64,000 bases of DNA from GCA-2711565 sp963664245 (GTDB lineage: Bacteria > Bacteroidota > Bacteroidia > Bacteroidales > GCA-2711565), in contig OY760934.1 of assembly GCA_963664245.1 (NCBI GenBank), positions 2,294,001-2,358,000 on the forward strand, written 5' to 3'. The translations under genes and the position numbers were made by a program. The notes beneath the pieces are model-generated. The model did not search any database. It was given only the letters and a program-made list of their open reading frames with translations, and was not told the DNA's origin. Within the stretch, counting starts at the first letter, position 1; each line of letters begins with the position of its first letter. Below, in pieces: positions 34,424 through 44,273 of the stretch.

Positions 34424-35884
34424 ATGCCAAACCGGGTAGAAATAAATTTTAGGTTAATCTTTCGAATCATTGGCTTTTTATTGATGATTGAAGGAGCCTT
34501 TATGATGACCGGCTTGCCGTTTTCTTTTTTGTATGCCGATTCTTCGGGGCTTTCCCTTCTGTATGCCAGCCTTATTACATTTACAACCGGGGCTTTTTTG
34601 CATTTTACACTGAAAAACGGCCATAAAAATATTTCCAAACGCGAAGGGTATTTAATTGTTACCCTAACCTGGGTTTGTACTTCTGTTTTTGGTTCTTTGC
34701 CCTTTATTTTTAGTGGAGCCATTCCTAACATAACCGATGCTTTTTTTGAAACCATGTCGGGGTTTACCACTACCGGGGCAAGTATTTTAAATGATATTGA
34801 AGCGGTTCCTAAAGATATTTTGTTTTGGAGGAGCATGACACACTGGATCGGTGGAATGGGAATCATTGTTCTTTCGGTGGCAATATTACCGGTTCTGGGA
34901 ATTGGCGGCATGCAGCTTTTTGTGGCGGAAATGCCTGGCCCAACACCTGATAAACTTCATCCACGGATCACCCAAACAGCCAAGCGCCTTTGGGGAATCT
35001 ATGTTTTGTTGACCTTTGCCGAAACCGTCCTGCTTATGTTTGGTGGCATGGATATTTTTGAAGCTCTTTGCCACGCCTTTGGAACCATGGCAACCGGAGG
35101 GTTCTCAACACAAAACGACAGTGTTACTTCGTTCTCGCCATACATCCAGTATATTATTATTGTATTTATGGTTTTGGCCGGAACCAATTTTACGCTCCAT
35201 TATTATGCGCTGATGGGAAAATTCGGGCAGGTTTGGAAAAACGAAGAATTCAAATATTATTTAAGTATTTTGTTTTTTGTTACCCTGATTATTTCGGTTT
35301 CCATCATCATTATTTCCAACACCAATGCCGAACAAGCAATCCGGGATTCATTATTCCAGGTGGTTTCTATTTTAACCACTACGGGTTACGTTACTTCCGA
35401 TTATTTGCTGTGGCCAGGAATACTTTGGTTTATCATATTTCTGCTGATGTTTATTGGAGGTAGTGCCGGATCAACCGGCGGTGGGATGAAAATTATCCGT
35501 CAGTTATTATTGCTGAAAAACAGTGCCCTGGAACTAAAACGCTCGCTTCATCCAAATGCTATTATTCCGGTTAAGTATAACCAAAAATCGGTATCGGGGG
35601 AAATTATTTACAAGGTCATGGCGTTTTTCTTTATTTATATGCTAATTTTTGCTTTTGGAACCATGGTAATGACCATTCTTGGATTGGACTTTGAAACATC
35701 CATTGGGGCTACTATTGCAACCCTTGGTAATATTGGTCCGGGCTTGGGCGATGTTGGGCCAACCGGTAATTATGCAGCAATTCCTGCTTTTGGAAAATGG
35801 TTCTTGTCGTTTTTAATGTTGCTCGGAAGACTTGAACTATTCACCGTCTTGATTATCTTTGCTCCATCATTCTGGAAAAAATAA
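34424..35884 (+). CDS. trkH: Trk potassium transporter membrane subunit TrkH
   Basis: 486-residue K+ channel/transporter with about ten helices. Selectivity-loop repeats are visible: SGFTTTGAS, ATGGFST, TTTGY and TLGNIGPGLG, one in each of the four MPM units. It forms the K+ uptake system with the adjacent TrkA. The stop is 1 bp before the next gene's ATG, so the downstream glycosyltransferases are probably on the same message. Confidence 0.96.
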   Translation: MPNRVEINFRLIFRIIGFLLMIEGAFMMTGLPFSFLYADSSGLSLLYASLITFTTGAFLHFTLKNGHKNISKREGYLIVTLTWVCTSVFGSLPFIFSGAIPNITDAFFETMSGFTTTGASILNDIEAVPKDILFWRSMTHWIGGMGIIVLSVAILPVLGIGGMQLFVAEMPGPTPDKLHPRITQTAKRLWGIYVLLTFAETVLLMFGGMDIFEALCHAFGTMATGGFSTQNDSVTSFSPYIQYIIIVFMVLAGTNFTLHYYALMGKFGQVWKNEEFKYYLSILFFVTLIISVSIIIISNTNAEQAIRDSLFQVVSILTTTGYVTSDYLLWPGILWFIIFLLMFIGGSAGSTGGGMKIIRQLLLLKNSALELKRSLHPNAIIPVKYNQKSVSGEIIYKVMAFFFIYMLIFAFGTMVMTILGLDFETSIGATIATLGNIGPGLGDVGPTGNYAAIPAFGKWFLSFLMLLGRLELFTVLIIFAPSFWKK

Positions 35885-35885
35885 A

Positions 35886-36656
35886 ATGCCAAAGCTGTCT
35901 GTTGTAATCATTACGTTTAATGAAGAAAAAAACATTGGAAGGTGTTTGGAATCGGTAAAAGACATTGCCGATGAGATTGTTGTGGTCGATTCACTTTCTA
36001 CAGACAGAACCAAAGAAATTTGTAAAAATTTTAATGTTCAGTTTTTTGAACAAAAATTCCTCGGATATATTGAGCAAAAAAATTTCGCACTAACAAAATC
36101 TACCCATCCTTTTGTGTTATCATTAGATGCTGATGAAGCTTTGTCGGAAGAGTTAAAACAATCGGTTCTTGAAGCAAAAAAAACGAATGGAAGTTATTGT
36201 TATACTGTAAACCGTTTAACCAATTATTGCGGAAGCTGGATCAAATACGGGGGCTGGTATCCCGATAAAAAACTTCGTTTGTTTGATAAAAATGCAGGAG
36301 CCTGGGGAGGTGTGAACCCGCACGATAGTTTTATCTTGAGTGAAAATGTTGAGGTAAAACATTTAAAAGGAGACCTGCTCCATTATTCGTATTATACCAA
36401 AGAAGATCACCTAAAACAGATCGAACATTTTACCAATATTCTTTCAAAATCGTTGTTTGAAAAAGGTAAAAAACCCCGATTTTTAAATTTTGTTTTTAAT
36501 CCGGCATTTAAATTTATACGTGATTATATGTTGCGTTCGGGATTTTTGGACGGGAAAGCCGGCTTTCGAATAGCCCGCTTATCGGCTTATGCTACGTATT
36601 TAAAATATTTGAAGTTAAAACGTTTGTACAAACAACACCAGCATGAAAGTATTTAA
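35886..36656 (+). CDS. Glycosyltransferase family 2, LPS-core type (WaaE/KdtX-like)
   Basis: 256-residue GT-A glycosyltransferase. KLSVVIITFNEEKNIGRCL at the N-terminus binds the nucleotide sugar, VVDSLSTDRT follows and the DAD motif is in LSLDADEAL. This layout fits LPS-core beta-1,4-glucosyltransferases. ATG 35886 is chosen over 35859 because it gives the canonical N-terminus directly after the trkH stop. It overlaps the next gene by 14 bp. Confidence 0.88.
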   Translation: MPKLSVVIITFNEEKNIGRCLESVKDIADEIVVVDSLSTDRTKEICKNFNVQFFEQKFLGYIEQKNFALTKSTHPFVLSLDADEALSEELKQSVLEAKKTNGSYCYTVNRLTNYCGSWIKYGGWYPDKKLRLFDKNAGAWGGVNPHDSFILSENVEVKHLKGDLLHYSYYTKEDHLKQIEHFTNILSKSLFEKGKKPRFLNFVFNPAFKFIRDYMLRSGFLDGKAGFRIARLSAYATYLKYLKLKRLYKQHQHESI

Positions 36657-37641
36657 CAAAATCATTATCAGCCGGACCGACAATATCGGGGATGTTGTTT
36701 TAACGCTTCCGTTGGCCGGTATTTTAAAAAAATATTTTCCGAACCTACATATTATTTTTCTGGGCAAGTTGTACACCCGAAACATTATTTTTCTGTCGAA
36801 ATATGTGGATGAATTTTTAGATTGGGATGCCTTGTCTAAATTACCCGATAACGAAAAAATTGAAAAATTCAAGGAATTAAACGCTGATGCTATCATCCAT
36901 GTTTTCCCTAATAAAAAAATCGGGGAAATTGCCAAGAAAGCAAAAATCCCTTACCGGATAGGAACCGCCGGGCGGATTCACCATCGGTTCACCTGTAATA
37001 AATTAGTTTATTTCAGCCGGAGAAAATCCAATTTGCACGAGGCCGAACTGAACCAGGAATTATTGAAAGGCTTGGGCATTACCAGTATTGTTCCCAAGGA
37101 ACGCATCCATAAATTTTACGGCTTTGAGGTTCCTCAAAAGGGATTCGATATTTTGGATAAAAAGAAAATAAATGTCATCATCCATCCAAAATCCAAAGGC
37201 AGTGCCCGCGAGTGGGGACTGGATAATTTTAATAAATTGGTTGAACTGCTTCCTGAAAAGAAATTTAAAATATTTATGACCGGGGTTGCCGAAGATAAGG
37301 AACTTGTCAAAGGTTCTGTACTTGATAAAAATCCCCGGGTTCACAATGTGATGGGCGAATTTTCGTTTGCTGATTTTATTGCATTTATTGCCTCGGCCGA
37401 TGTGATGGTTGCCGCCAGTACCGGTCCTTTGCACATTGCTGCCGCGTTAGAAAAAATTGCCATTGGTTTGTTTGCGCCGATGCGTCCCATTCACCCCGGG
37501 CGTTGGGCTCCTCTTGGTTCAAAAGCTTCGTATTTGGTGTTGGACAAAGAATGTAACGATTGCAAAAAAAGCCTTCGTTGTGAGTGCATCGAAAGCATTA
37601 CATCCGAAGCCGTGTATAAACGAATTTTGGAAATGGTTTAA
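36643..37641 (+). CDS. Glycosyltransferase family 9 (heptosyltransferase-like)
   Basis: 332-residue GT-B enzyme. ISRTDNIGDVVLTLPLAGIL at the N-terminus and the donor-site region VAASTGPLHIAAAL near 250-265 are GT9 hallmarks. A Cys cluster near the end (CNDCKKSLRCEC) is typical of the family. Probably adds heptose or a related sugar to the LPS inner core, next to the GT2 gene that overlaps its start. Confidence 0.9.
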   Translation: MKVFNKIIISRTDNIGDVVLTLPLAGILKKYFPNLHIIFLGKLYTRNIIFLSKYVDEFLDWDALSKLPDNEKIEKFKELNADAIIHVFPNKKIGEIAKKAKIPYRIGTAGRIHHRFTCNKLVYFSRRKSNLHEAELNQELLKGLGITSIVPKERIHKFYGFEVPQKGFDILDKKKINVIIHPKSKGSAREWGLDNFNKLVELLPEKKFKIFMTGVAEDKELVKGSVLDKNPRVHNVMGEFSFADFIAFIASADVMVAASTGPLHIAAALEKIAIGLFAPMRPIHPGRWAPLGSKASYLVLDKECNDCKKSLRCECIESITSEAVYKRILEMV

Positions 37642-38585
37642 TGAAAGCGGGTTCAAAATATTTTGTCATCATCAATCCGAATTCCGGCCGCCAAAAAGGG
37701 GCTAGAGACTGGGAAACCATAAAATCCTTATTGCACCAAAACGATCTCGATTTTGATTTTGCCTTTACCCAGTACAGAACCCACGCCATTGATTTAAGTT
37801 TGAATTCGGTTTTAAACGGATACCGGAAATTTATTGTAATAAGCGGTGATGGAACCATGAACGAAGTTGTGAATGGCATTTTTCTGCAAAGGGAGGTTTC
37901 AACCGAAGAAATTATTTTGGGTATGATTCCGATAGGAACCGGCAATGATTGGGGACGGATGTACGGCATTGGCAACGATTATGAAAAAGCAGTTCGAATT
38001 ATTAAAGAAGAACACACTTTTATTCAGGATGCGGCCGTGGTTACGTATTTCGAAAAGGATGATAAACACACCCGCTATTTTGTCAATATGGCAGGAATGG
38101 GCTTCGATGCCATGGTTGCCAATAAAACCAACGCCATGAAAGAAAAAGGCAAAGGTGGTACCCTGGCTTATTTAAAGAACCTTGCCCTCGGTTTGGTGCA
38201 GTACAAATTTAAACTTGCCAAAATTGAAGTAGACGGGAAAACGGTTTTTGAGGGTGATCTTTTCAGTGCAACCATTGCCATTTGCAAGTACAATGGCGGA
38301 GGAATGATGCAATCGCCGCAAGCTATCCCGGATGACGGATTGCTGGATTTGAATGTTACTTGTAAAGCTTCAAAGCTTAAAGTGCTTGCACAAATTAAAC
38401 GCCTGTACGATGGTTCTTTGCTAAAGATTAAAGAAATTGAAGATTTTAAAGGAAAGAAAATCAACGTTTTGGCTGCTACCGAAAATCCAATATTTCTGGA
38501 AACTGAAGGAGAATCGTTAGGTCATACTCCCTTTGAGTTCGAAATTATACCACGAAGTATACGGATAATTATCAGGAAATTCTAG
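37641..38585 (+). CDS. Diacylglycerol/lipid kinase family protein (YegS/BmrU type)
   Basis: 314 residues. The DAGK catalytic domain has NPNSGRQKGARDW at the start, GDGTMNEVVNGIF and IPIGTGNDWGR, all diagnostic. It phosphorylates a lipid such as diacylglycerol to recycle it into phospholipid synthesis. Start and previous stop overlap (TAATG), so it ends the trkA-trkH-GT2-GT9 run. Its 3' end overlaps convergent ispG by 14 bp. Confidence 0.92.
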   Translation: MKAGSKYFVIINPNSGRQKGARDWETIKSLLHQNDLDFDFAFTQYRTHAIDLSLNSVLNGYRKFIVISGDGTMNEVVNGIFLQREVSTEEIILGMIPIGTGNDWGRMYGIGNDYEKAVRIIKEEHTFIQDAAVVTYFEKDDKHTRYFVNMAGMGFDAMVANKTNAMKEKGKGGTLAYLKNLALGLVQYKFKLAKIEVDGKTVFEGDLFSATIAICKYNGGGMMQSPQAIPDDGLLDLNVTCKASKLKVLAQIKRLYDGSLLKIKEIEDFKGKKINVLAATENPIFLETEGESLGHTPFEFEIIPRSIRIIIRKF

Positions 38586-40164
38586 GTTCTTTCCAGTCGC
38601 CATTGGTTTTAATTAGCTCAATAAGCTCCTCAATGGCGTTTTCTTCCGGGATTCCTTTTTTAACCAGTTCGCGGGTTTTGTACAGGTTCACTTTTCCTTT
38701 TCCGGCACCCACGTAACCGTAATGTGCATCGGCCATTTCGCCCGGGCCGTTTACCACGCAACCCATCACAGCTATTTTTAAGCCCACCAGGTGATTGGTG
38801 GCTTCCTTTACTTTTTTCAGGGCTTCCTGGATGTTGTACTGGGTTCGCCCACACGAAGGGCAGGCAATGTACTCGGTTGAGCTGATGCGTGTTCCGCAGG
38901 CCTGTAATATTTTTTTTGTAAGCTCAATAAGATCGCCTTTATAGGTTTCGTTTTCGATCCAGATGCCATCGCCCAGGCCGTCTATTTGTAAGGAGCCGAA
39001 ATCAATAGCCGAGCGGACAATAAAATCCTCTTCATTCATCCCCGAATAATCGCCCCTTAAAATTACTGGGTATTGGTTCTGATCAGAAATAAGTTTATCG
39101 AACTGAGATTTCAGCTTTGCTTTCACGTCCATCACAGGGAGGTTTTGCACCTCTTTTACTAAAACGTCCTCGCCGATAATTTGCGGAAAGTTGTTCCCTC
39201 CAAATTTCCCGACTTTTTCCGTTTTCCGTTTATTGTATTCAAAAGGGTTAATGTTGGAGAAAAAATGAATGGTTTTAGTGTCTTGTGTTCGGAACGTGTT
39301 GTGTTTTTTTACAATAGATCGAGCCACGGGAATTTCGTATTCGGGGTCTTCGGTTAGCGAAACCCGGATAGTGTCACCTATCCCCTCTTCCAGCAAAGTG
39401 CCGATTCCGGCCGCCGATTTTATCCGTCCTTCCAAATCATTTCCGGCTTCAGTAACTCCCAGGTGAAGCGGGTAATCCATGCCTTCTGCCAACATGCGGT
39501 TCGCCAGCAAACGGTAAGCCTGAACCATCACTTTCAGGTTGCTCGATTTCATCGAAAGGATGATATTTTTGAACCGGAACGCTTCGCAAATTTTTACAAA
39601 TTCCATGGCCGATTCCACCATTCCCCGGGGGGTGTCTCCATACCTTGAGGTGATGCGCTGCGACAAAGAACCGTGATTGGTTCCTATACGGATGACTGTT
39701 CCGTTGGTTTGGCAAATACCCAACAAGGGTTTGAGACGGTCGGCAATTTTTTCAAGTTCTAATTGGTATTCTTTTTCGGAATATTCGGTTTTAGAAACGG
39801 GTTTCCGATCCACATAATTTCCGGGGTTAATGCGAACCTTTTCCACGAAACGGGCCACTTCTTCGGCAACTTTAGGGTTGTAATGAACATCGGCAATAAG
39901 TGGCGTTTTATAACCTTTTTCCCGGAGTTTTTTTTGAATTTGTTTTAAAGCATCAACTTCTTTTAACGAAGGAACCGTAATCCGAACCAGTTCGCAACCG
40001 GCTTCAATCATGCGGATGCTTTGGGCAAGGGTAGCCTCAATATCGTTGGTATTTGTGGAGGTCATGGATTGAACACGGATCGGATTTTGGCATCCGATAC
40101 CCAAGTTTCCAACCATTATTTCGCGGCTGATAAAAGGGATGTTAAAAATGCTTTTTTGCTGCAT
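38572..40164 (-). CDS. ispG: 4-hydroxy-3-methylbut-2-enyl diphosphate synthase IspG, with inserted domain
   Basis: Penultimate enzyme of the MEP isoprenoid pathway, a [4Fe-4S] enzyme of 530 residues. The N-terminal TIM barrel (VQSMTSTNTNDIEATLAQ, LGVTEAG) is followed by an insert of about 140 residues (roughly 280-425), then the iron-sulfur domain with cysteines in IACPSCGRTQ and MGCVVNGPGE. Plants, Chlamydia and Bacteroidota carry such an insert, usually larger than seen here. ATG 40164 is used because the longer frame starts with TTG inside the promoter motif. Confidence 0.96.
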   Translation of the reverse strand: MQQKSIFNIPFISREIMVGNLGIGCQNPIRVQSMTSTNTNDIEATLAQSIRMIEAGCELVRITVPSLKEVDALKQIQKKLREKGYKTPLIADVHYNPKVAEEVARFVEKVRINPGNYVDRKPVSKTEYSEKEYQLELEKIADRLKPLLGICQTNGTVIRIGTNHGSLSQRITSRYGDTPRGMVESAMEFVKICEAFRFKNIILSMKSSNLKVMVQAYRLLANRMLAEGMDYPLHLGVTEAGNDLEGRIKSAAGIGTLLEEGIGDTIRVSLTEDPEYEIPVARSIVKKHNTFRTQDTKTIHFFSNINPFEYNKRKTEKVGKFGGNNFPQIIGEDVLVKEVQNLPVMDVKAKLKSQFDKLISDQNQYPVILRGDYSGMNEEDFIVRSAIDFGSLQIDGLGDGIWIENETYKGDLIELTKKILQACGTRISSTEYIACPSCGRTQYNIQEALKKVKEATNHLVGLKIAVMGCVVNGPGEMADAHYGYVGAGKGKVNLYKTRELVKKGIPEENAIEELIELIKTNGDWKEPRIS

Positions 40165-40182
40165 GACCGGCCATCTTTTATG

Positions 40183-40190
40183 CAAAGGTA
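40183..40190 (-). promoter_or_regulatory. Bacteroidota -7 promoter motif (TACCTTTG) for ispG
   Basis: Exact TAnnTTTG on the minus strand, 18 nt before the ATG at 40164. Confidence 0.6.
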
Positions 40191-40245
40191 GGAATAAAGG
40201 CTTTCTTTGCTTCCGCTATTACAATAATGTTATTAAATTTATAAT

Positions 40246-42558
40246 GTGAGAAATTTAGGTGTAATTATTATTCTTTGTGCCGTGTTTGGGGTTCAGGCCC
40301 AGCAGGTTGGCATTGGCGAGTGGCGCGATCATTTTCCATATAAAAATTGTATTGCTGTAGAAGATGCCGGCGACATTGTATGCGCCGCAACTTATTATGC
40401 TCTTTTTAGTTATAATAAAACGGATAACAGTGTCGAACGCATTTCAAAAATCAACGGTTTGTCGGATATTGGGATTCGGCAAATTGCTTACCATCAGGCA
40501 TCGCAATGTTTGCTGGTTGCTTATCAGAACACCAATTTGGATCTTATAAAAGAAGACGGCATTATTAATTTAACCGATATAAAACGAAAACAGGATATCG
40601 AAAATCACAATATTAATCATGTTTTTTTAGATGGAAATTATGCTTACCTCGCTTGTGGGTTTGGCATTGTGGTGCTCGATTTGGTTCGGGAAGAAATAAA
40701 AGACACCTATTACATTGGCGAAAATGCCTCTGCGGTGAATGTGCTGGACATCACTAAAAACGACACGGCATTTTTTGCGGCCACCGAAGAAGGTATTTAT
40801 TCGGCAAATGTGAACAGTCCAAATTTGGCCGATTTTAATTATTGGCGGAAAGAAACAGATGTGCCTTACCAGGACATGTCTTATAATTTGACTACCGTTT
40901 TTTCGGGCAAAGTTTTTTTTAACCGAAACAATACTGGCTTTAACAACGATTCTTTATTTTACTGGGATGGCGCGGAATGGAATAAATTGGAAGATGATTT
41001 TCCTTCGGATATTCAAGCGTTGGAAGTTTCTGGTGGAGCCTTATTGGTTAGCCGGAACGAAGATGTATTGGTGTATCAGCCAAATTTAAATCTCGATTAT
41101 CGAATTTGGAATCCCTCGCAATTGGCTGTTTCTGCCAGTGATGCCCAAGCAGATGCCAATGGAAATATTTGGATCGCCGACACAAAATTGGGTTTGGTAA
41201 AAACATTTGATGAAGGAAACTCAGTTGAAACTATTTCGCTTCAAAGTCCTGATTTTGCCGATGTTTTTGCCATGGATGCACAGGGAGAGCAACTTTGGCT
41301 TGTGTCGGGAGGCTATGATAAAGATTTTAATCCCGAAGAAAACAGCAATGGTTTTGCTTCTTTTGTCGACGAAAGCTGGACCTCTTATTATTGTCAATCG
41401 TCAGATTGTAATTGGCCGGATTTATTAAACGTGCAGGATTTTGTGGATGTGGAAATTAATCCCAACGATGCGGACAATGTTTTTCTGTCCTGTTGGGGAT
41501 CAGGCGTAATTGAAATTCAAGACGGGCAAATAGCTACTGTTTTTAATGCCGGAAATTCGAGCCTGGAGGGGTCTCCTGAAATTTTGGTTGGAGGGGTAAT
41601 GTTCGACGGTTTAAATAATTTGTGGGTGGTAAATTCCGGGGCAGAAAACATTTTGTCGGTTAAAACCAGCGACAACCAATGGATTTCGTTCAATTTAGGT
41701 TCGAGCAATACCAATATTACGACAGACAAACTTTTTGTTGATTCATATAATCAAAAATGGATCATCCCGGATCGATCCCAATCTTTAATCGTATTTTCTG
41801 AAAACGGAACCCTTGAAAATACTTCGGATGATTTGGTAAAAAACCTGAATTCTTTGTCGGGAAACGGAGCCCTTACATCTGATCAAATCAATTGTATGGC
41901 ACAGGATTTTGATGATGAAATTTGGCTGGGAACCAGCGAGGGTATCGGGGTTATTTATGCGCCCTACAGTGTGTTTGGTGGGGGGAATTTCGACATGGAA
42001 CGCATCCTTGTAAAATGGGAAGGCAATGTGCAGTACCTGCTCGAAACGGAAAATATTACGGCGATAACTGTCGATCAGGCAAACCGTAAATGGATAGGAA
42101 CGAAACAGTCGGGAATATTTTTATTGTCGGAAGATGGTAGCGAACAAATCCATCATTTTACCACTGAAAACAGTCCGTTAATTTCCAATCGAATTACGGA
42201 TATTGCCATTCGTGATGACGGCGAAGTTTTTATTGGTACCGATTTGGGTCTTGTTTCATATCGTGGAATGGCAGCATCGTCTTCAAATAGTGGTTCAAAT
42301 GTTTATGCCTTTCCGAACCCGGTTCCGGCGGGGTACACGGGTTCCATTGCCATTAAAAATTTATACCAGGATGCCAATGTAAAAATCACGGATATTACCG
42401 GAAACGTGGTTTATGAAACCCGGGCACTGGGTGGGCAAGCCATTTGGGACGGTCATAATTTTTCCGGAAGAAAAGCCCATACCGGGGTGTACCTGGTTTT
42501 TGCCTCCAACGAAGATGGTTCGGTTTCTTTGGTAACTAAAATTCTATTTGTAAACTAA
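40246..42558 (+). CDS. porZ: PorZ-like type IX secretion protein (beta-propeller, C-terminal sorting domain)
   Basis: 770 residues starting at GTG, with a signal peptide cleaved after VQAQ. Two-component-regulator-type propeller repeats fill most of the protein (many WIA/WIGT and NxxW blades). The C-terminal approx. 85 residues form a T9SS-type A beta-sandwich (AFPNPVPAG ... GVYLVF ... KILFVN). In Porphyromonas PorZ sits at the cell surface and delivers A-LPS to the attachment complex. The neighbour recO is a recurrent one for porZ, which supports the call. A zinc-ribbon ORF lies between them. Confidence 0.85.
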   Translation: MRNLGVIIILCAVFGVQAQQVGIGEWRDHFPYKNCIAVEDAGDIVCAATYYALFSYNKTDNSVERISKINGLSDIGIRQIAYHQASQCLLVAYQNTNLDLIKEDGIINLTDIKRKQDIENHNINHVFLDGNYAYLACGFGIVVLDLVREEIKDTYYIGENASAVNVLDITKNDTAFFAATEEGIYSANVNSPNLADFNYWRKETDVPYQDMSYNLTTVFSGKVFFNRNNTGFNNDSLFYWDGAEWNKLEDDFPSDIQALEVSGGALLVSRNEDVLVYQPNLNLDYRIWNPSQLAVSASDAQADANGNIWIADTKLGLVKTFDEGNSVETISLQSPDFADVFAMDAQGEQLWLVSGGYDKDFNPEENSNGFASFVDESWTSYYCQSSDCNWPDLLNVQDFVDVEINPNDADNVFLSCWGSGVIEIQDGQIATVFNAGNSSLEGSPEILVGGVMFDGLNNLWVVNSGAENILSVKTSDNQWISFNLGSSNTNITTDKLFVDSYNQKWIIPDRSQSLIVFSENGTLENTSDDLVKNLNSLSGNGALTSDQINCMAQDFDDEIWLGTSEGIGVIYAPYSVFGGGNFDMERILVKWEGNVQYLLETENITAITVDQANRKWIGTKQSGIFLLSEDGSEQIHHFTTENSPLISNRITDIAIRDDGEVFIGTDLGLVSYRGMAASSSNSGSNVYAFPNPVPAGYTGSIAIKNLYQDANVKITDITGNVVYETRALGGQAIWDGHNFSGRKAHTGVYLVFASNEDGSVSLVTKILFVN

Positions 42559-42559
42559 A

Positions 42560-42949
42560 ATGGTGAAATTAAACGACATCATAGAACAACTTGAAGATTT
42601 TGAGCTGGCAGCTTTATACTTTTATCGCTTTTCCGGTTTAATGGATGATTCGAAACAAAAAGTTTTAAATGCTTTAAAAGAAAGAAATATTGATGTTAAT
42701 AAGATTGAAAAATATCTTCAAAAACACACACCATCTTCAACAAATCAGGATGTTTGTCCGAGATGTTTGAGTAATAAATTTTATTTGTCATTGGAAAATC
42801 AGGAGGTTACTTTTAGCCAGTCGACAACAAAATATGAAACCAGGTTTAAAACCTGTATGATTTGCTTGTATAGCGAGGATAAGGGAATTCATGAAAAAGA
42901 AAAATCAAATTTGTTTTCATTTGTGAATTTTTTGTCCAAGAGAAAATAA
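42560..42949 (+). CDS. Small zinc-ribbon-like protein of unknown function
   Basis: 129 residues. The N-terminal two-thirds are helical and charged; two CxxC pairs (C66-P-R-C69 and C99-M-I-C102) could bind one zinc. No family was recognised. It begins 1 bp after the porZ stop and 37 bp before recO, so it should be co-transcribed with both. The conserved-looking cysteine pairs argue for a real gene. Confidence 0.75.
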   Translation: MVKLNDIIEQLEDFELAALYFYRFSGLMDDSKQKVLNALKERNIDVNKIEKYLQKHTPSSTNQDVCPRCLSNKFYLSLENQEVTFSQSTTKYETRFKTCMICLYSEDKGIHEKEKSNLFSFVNFLSKRK

Positions 42950-42986
42950 TGAATAAATCAGGTATCATCAACACAGTATTTAACAA

Positions 42987-43712
42987 ATGTTAGTCAAAAC
43001 CCGGGGTATTATTTTTCATCAAATCAAGTATTCGGAAACGAGTTTGATCGTGAAGATTTATACCCGTGAGCTTGGCCTGCAATCTTATCTTATCAAGGGG
43101 GCGCGTTCCAAAAAATCGAAAATGAGCCCGGCTTTGTTGCAGCATTTATCGTTGATTGAAATTGTTACTTCACATAAAGAAAAAGGTGGTTTGCAACACC
43201 TCCGTGAAATCCAATCGGCTCATCAGTATAACAGCATCCCGTTTGATGTGGTAAAAAGTTCTATTACGGTTTTTATAAATGAGCTCCTGGCAAAAGCCAT
43301 TCGTGAAGAAGAATCAAACCTGCCTCTTTTTGATTTTATTTTTCAAAATATGCAATGGCTCGATTTGGCACATGAAAAGTTTGTGAACTTTCATTTGATT
43401 TTCACCTTGCAGTTGACCCGCTTTCTGGGCTTTTATCCGCGTGGAATTTACGCACCTTCTACGCCTTATTTTGATTTGGAAGAAGGTTGTTTCGAAAACC
43501 GAAAACCGGTTCACCCCAATGTTTTAAAAAACCGGGAGGCCGAACTTTTTAGCGATCTTACAGACTATTCTCTCGAAAATATGGGTAATTTAAAATTGAA
43601 CCACGATTTACGCAATCAACTATTAAATCAGTTGGTTCAGTATTATCAATTGCACCTTCCGGGTTTTGGCGAACTCAAATCGCTGGATGTTTTGCGGGCG
43701 GTGTTAAGCTAA
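42987..43712 (+). CDS. recO: DNA repair protein RecO
   Basis: 241 residues: an N-terminal OB fold (KTRGIIFHQIKYSETSLIVKIYT) that binds ssDNA, then a helical domain with GFYP. RecO loads RecA on SSB-coated DNA with RecR. The zinc-finger cysteines of many RecO proteins are mostly missing, as in other Bacteroidota. It ends 5 bp before the convergent hemerythrin gene. Confidence 0.92.
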   Translation: MLVKTRGIIFHQIKYSETSLIVKIYTRELGLQSYLIKGARSKKSKMSPALLQHLSLIEIVTSHKEKGGLQHLREIQSAHQYNSIPFDVVKSSITVFINELLAKAIREEESNLPLFDFIFQNMQWLDLAHEKFVNFHLIFTLQLTRFLGFYPRGIYAPSTPYFDLEEGCFENRKPVHPNVLKNREAELFSDLTDYSLENMGNLKLNHDLRNQLLNQLVQYYQLHLPGFGELKSLDVLRAVLS

Positions 43713-43717
43713 ACCTA

Positions 43718-44107
43718 TTAGATATATTTCTTATAATCTTGGTCAGATGTGCTTACATGATTTACCCACCAGCCAGCAAGAAATTCAGTCATTTCAATAC
43801 GAACATTTAAATTTTTCATTAGAATATCTTTATAAAAATCAGCTATTTTACGAACGAACTGTTTGTGAACCTTTATGTGCTCTTCAATTTTGGGGTAATT
43901 GTGCGATTTTAACAGCGACTCTTCGTCTTTGAAATGGGTTTGGGTATATTCTATTAAATCATTAAAATGAATTTTATATAGGTTGGGGTTCTCTTCGTCT
44001 TTGGCACTTGCAATTATTTGGTTTACGATTTTAAAAAGTTTTTTGTGCTGATTGTCGATGATTTGGTTATTTACGCTAAGATTCTCCGTCCACTTTATTT
44101 CTTCCAT
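43718..44107 (-). CDS. Bacteriohemerythrin
   Basis: 129-residue non-heme di-iron oxygen-binding protein. Iron ligands fit the family pattern: His21 in NQHKKLF, H and E in THFKDEESLL, and HIKVH plus the final HVSTSDQDYKKYI. The ATG at 44107 is chosen since the -7 motif at 44146-44153 lies inside the longer reading frame from 44218. Role: probably O2 storage or sensing. Confidence 0.92.
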   Translation of the reverse strand: MEEIKWTENLSVNNQIIDNQHKKLFKIVNQIIASAKDEENPNLYKIHFNDLIEYTQTHFKDEESLLKSHNYPKIEEHIKVHKQFVRKIADFYKDILMKNLNVRIEMTEFLAGWWVNHVSTSDQDYKKYI

Positions 44108-44145
44108 TTTAAGTCTTATTAAGCTGGCAAAATTCTTTGATTGTC

Positions 44146-44153
44146 CAAATATA
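44146..44153 (-). promoter_or_regulatory. Bacteroidota -7 promoter motif (TATATTTG) for bacteriohemerythrin
   Basis: Exact TAnnTTTG on the minus strand, 38 nt before the ATG at 44107. It settles the start choice. Confidence 0.6.
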
Positions 44154-44238
44154 AAAAATATCAATATATGGTAAACTATAGTTTGAGGTTTGTATAAAGT
44201 TGAGAGGAAGAATTTCATTCATTCTTGAAAAATTTTCG

Positions 44239-44246
44239 TAGATTTG
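44239..44246 (+). promoter_or_regulatory. Bacteroidota -7 promoter motif (TAGATTTG) for the CoA-transferase operon
   Basis: Exact TAnnTTTG, 27 nt before the ATG at 44274. Confidence 0.6.
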
Positions 44247-44273
44247 AGATACTTACTACCTAACAAAATACAC

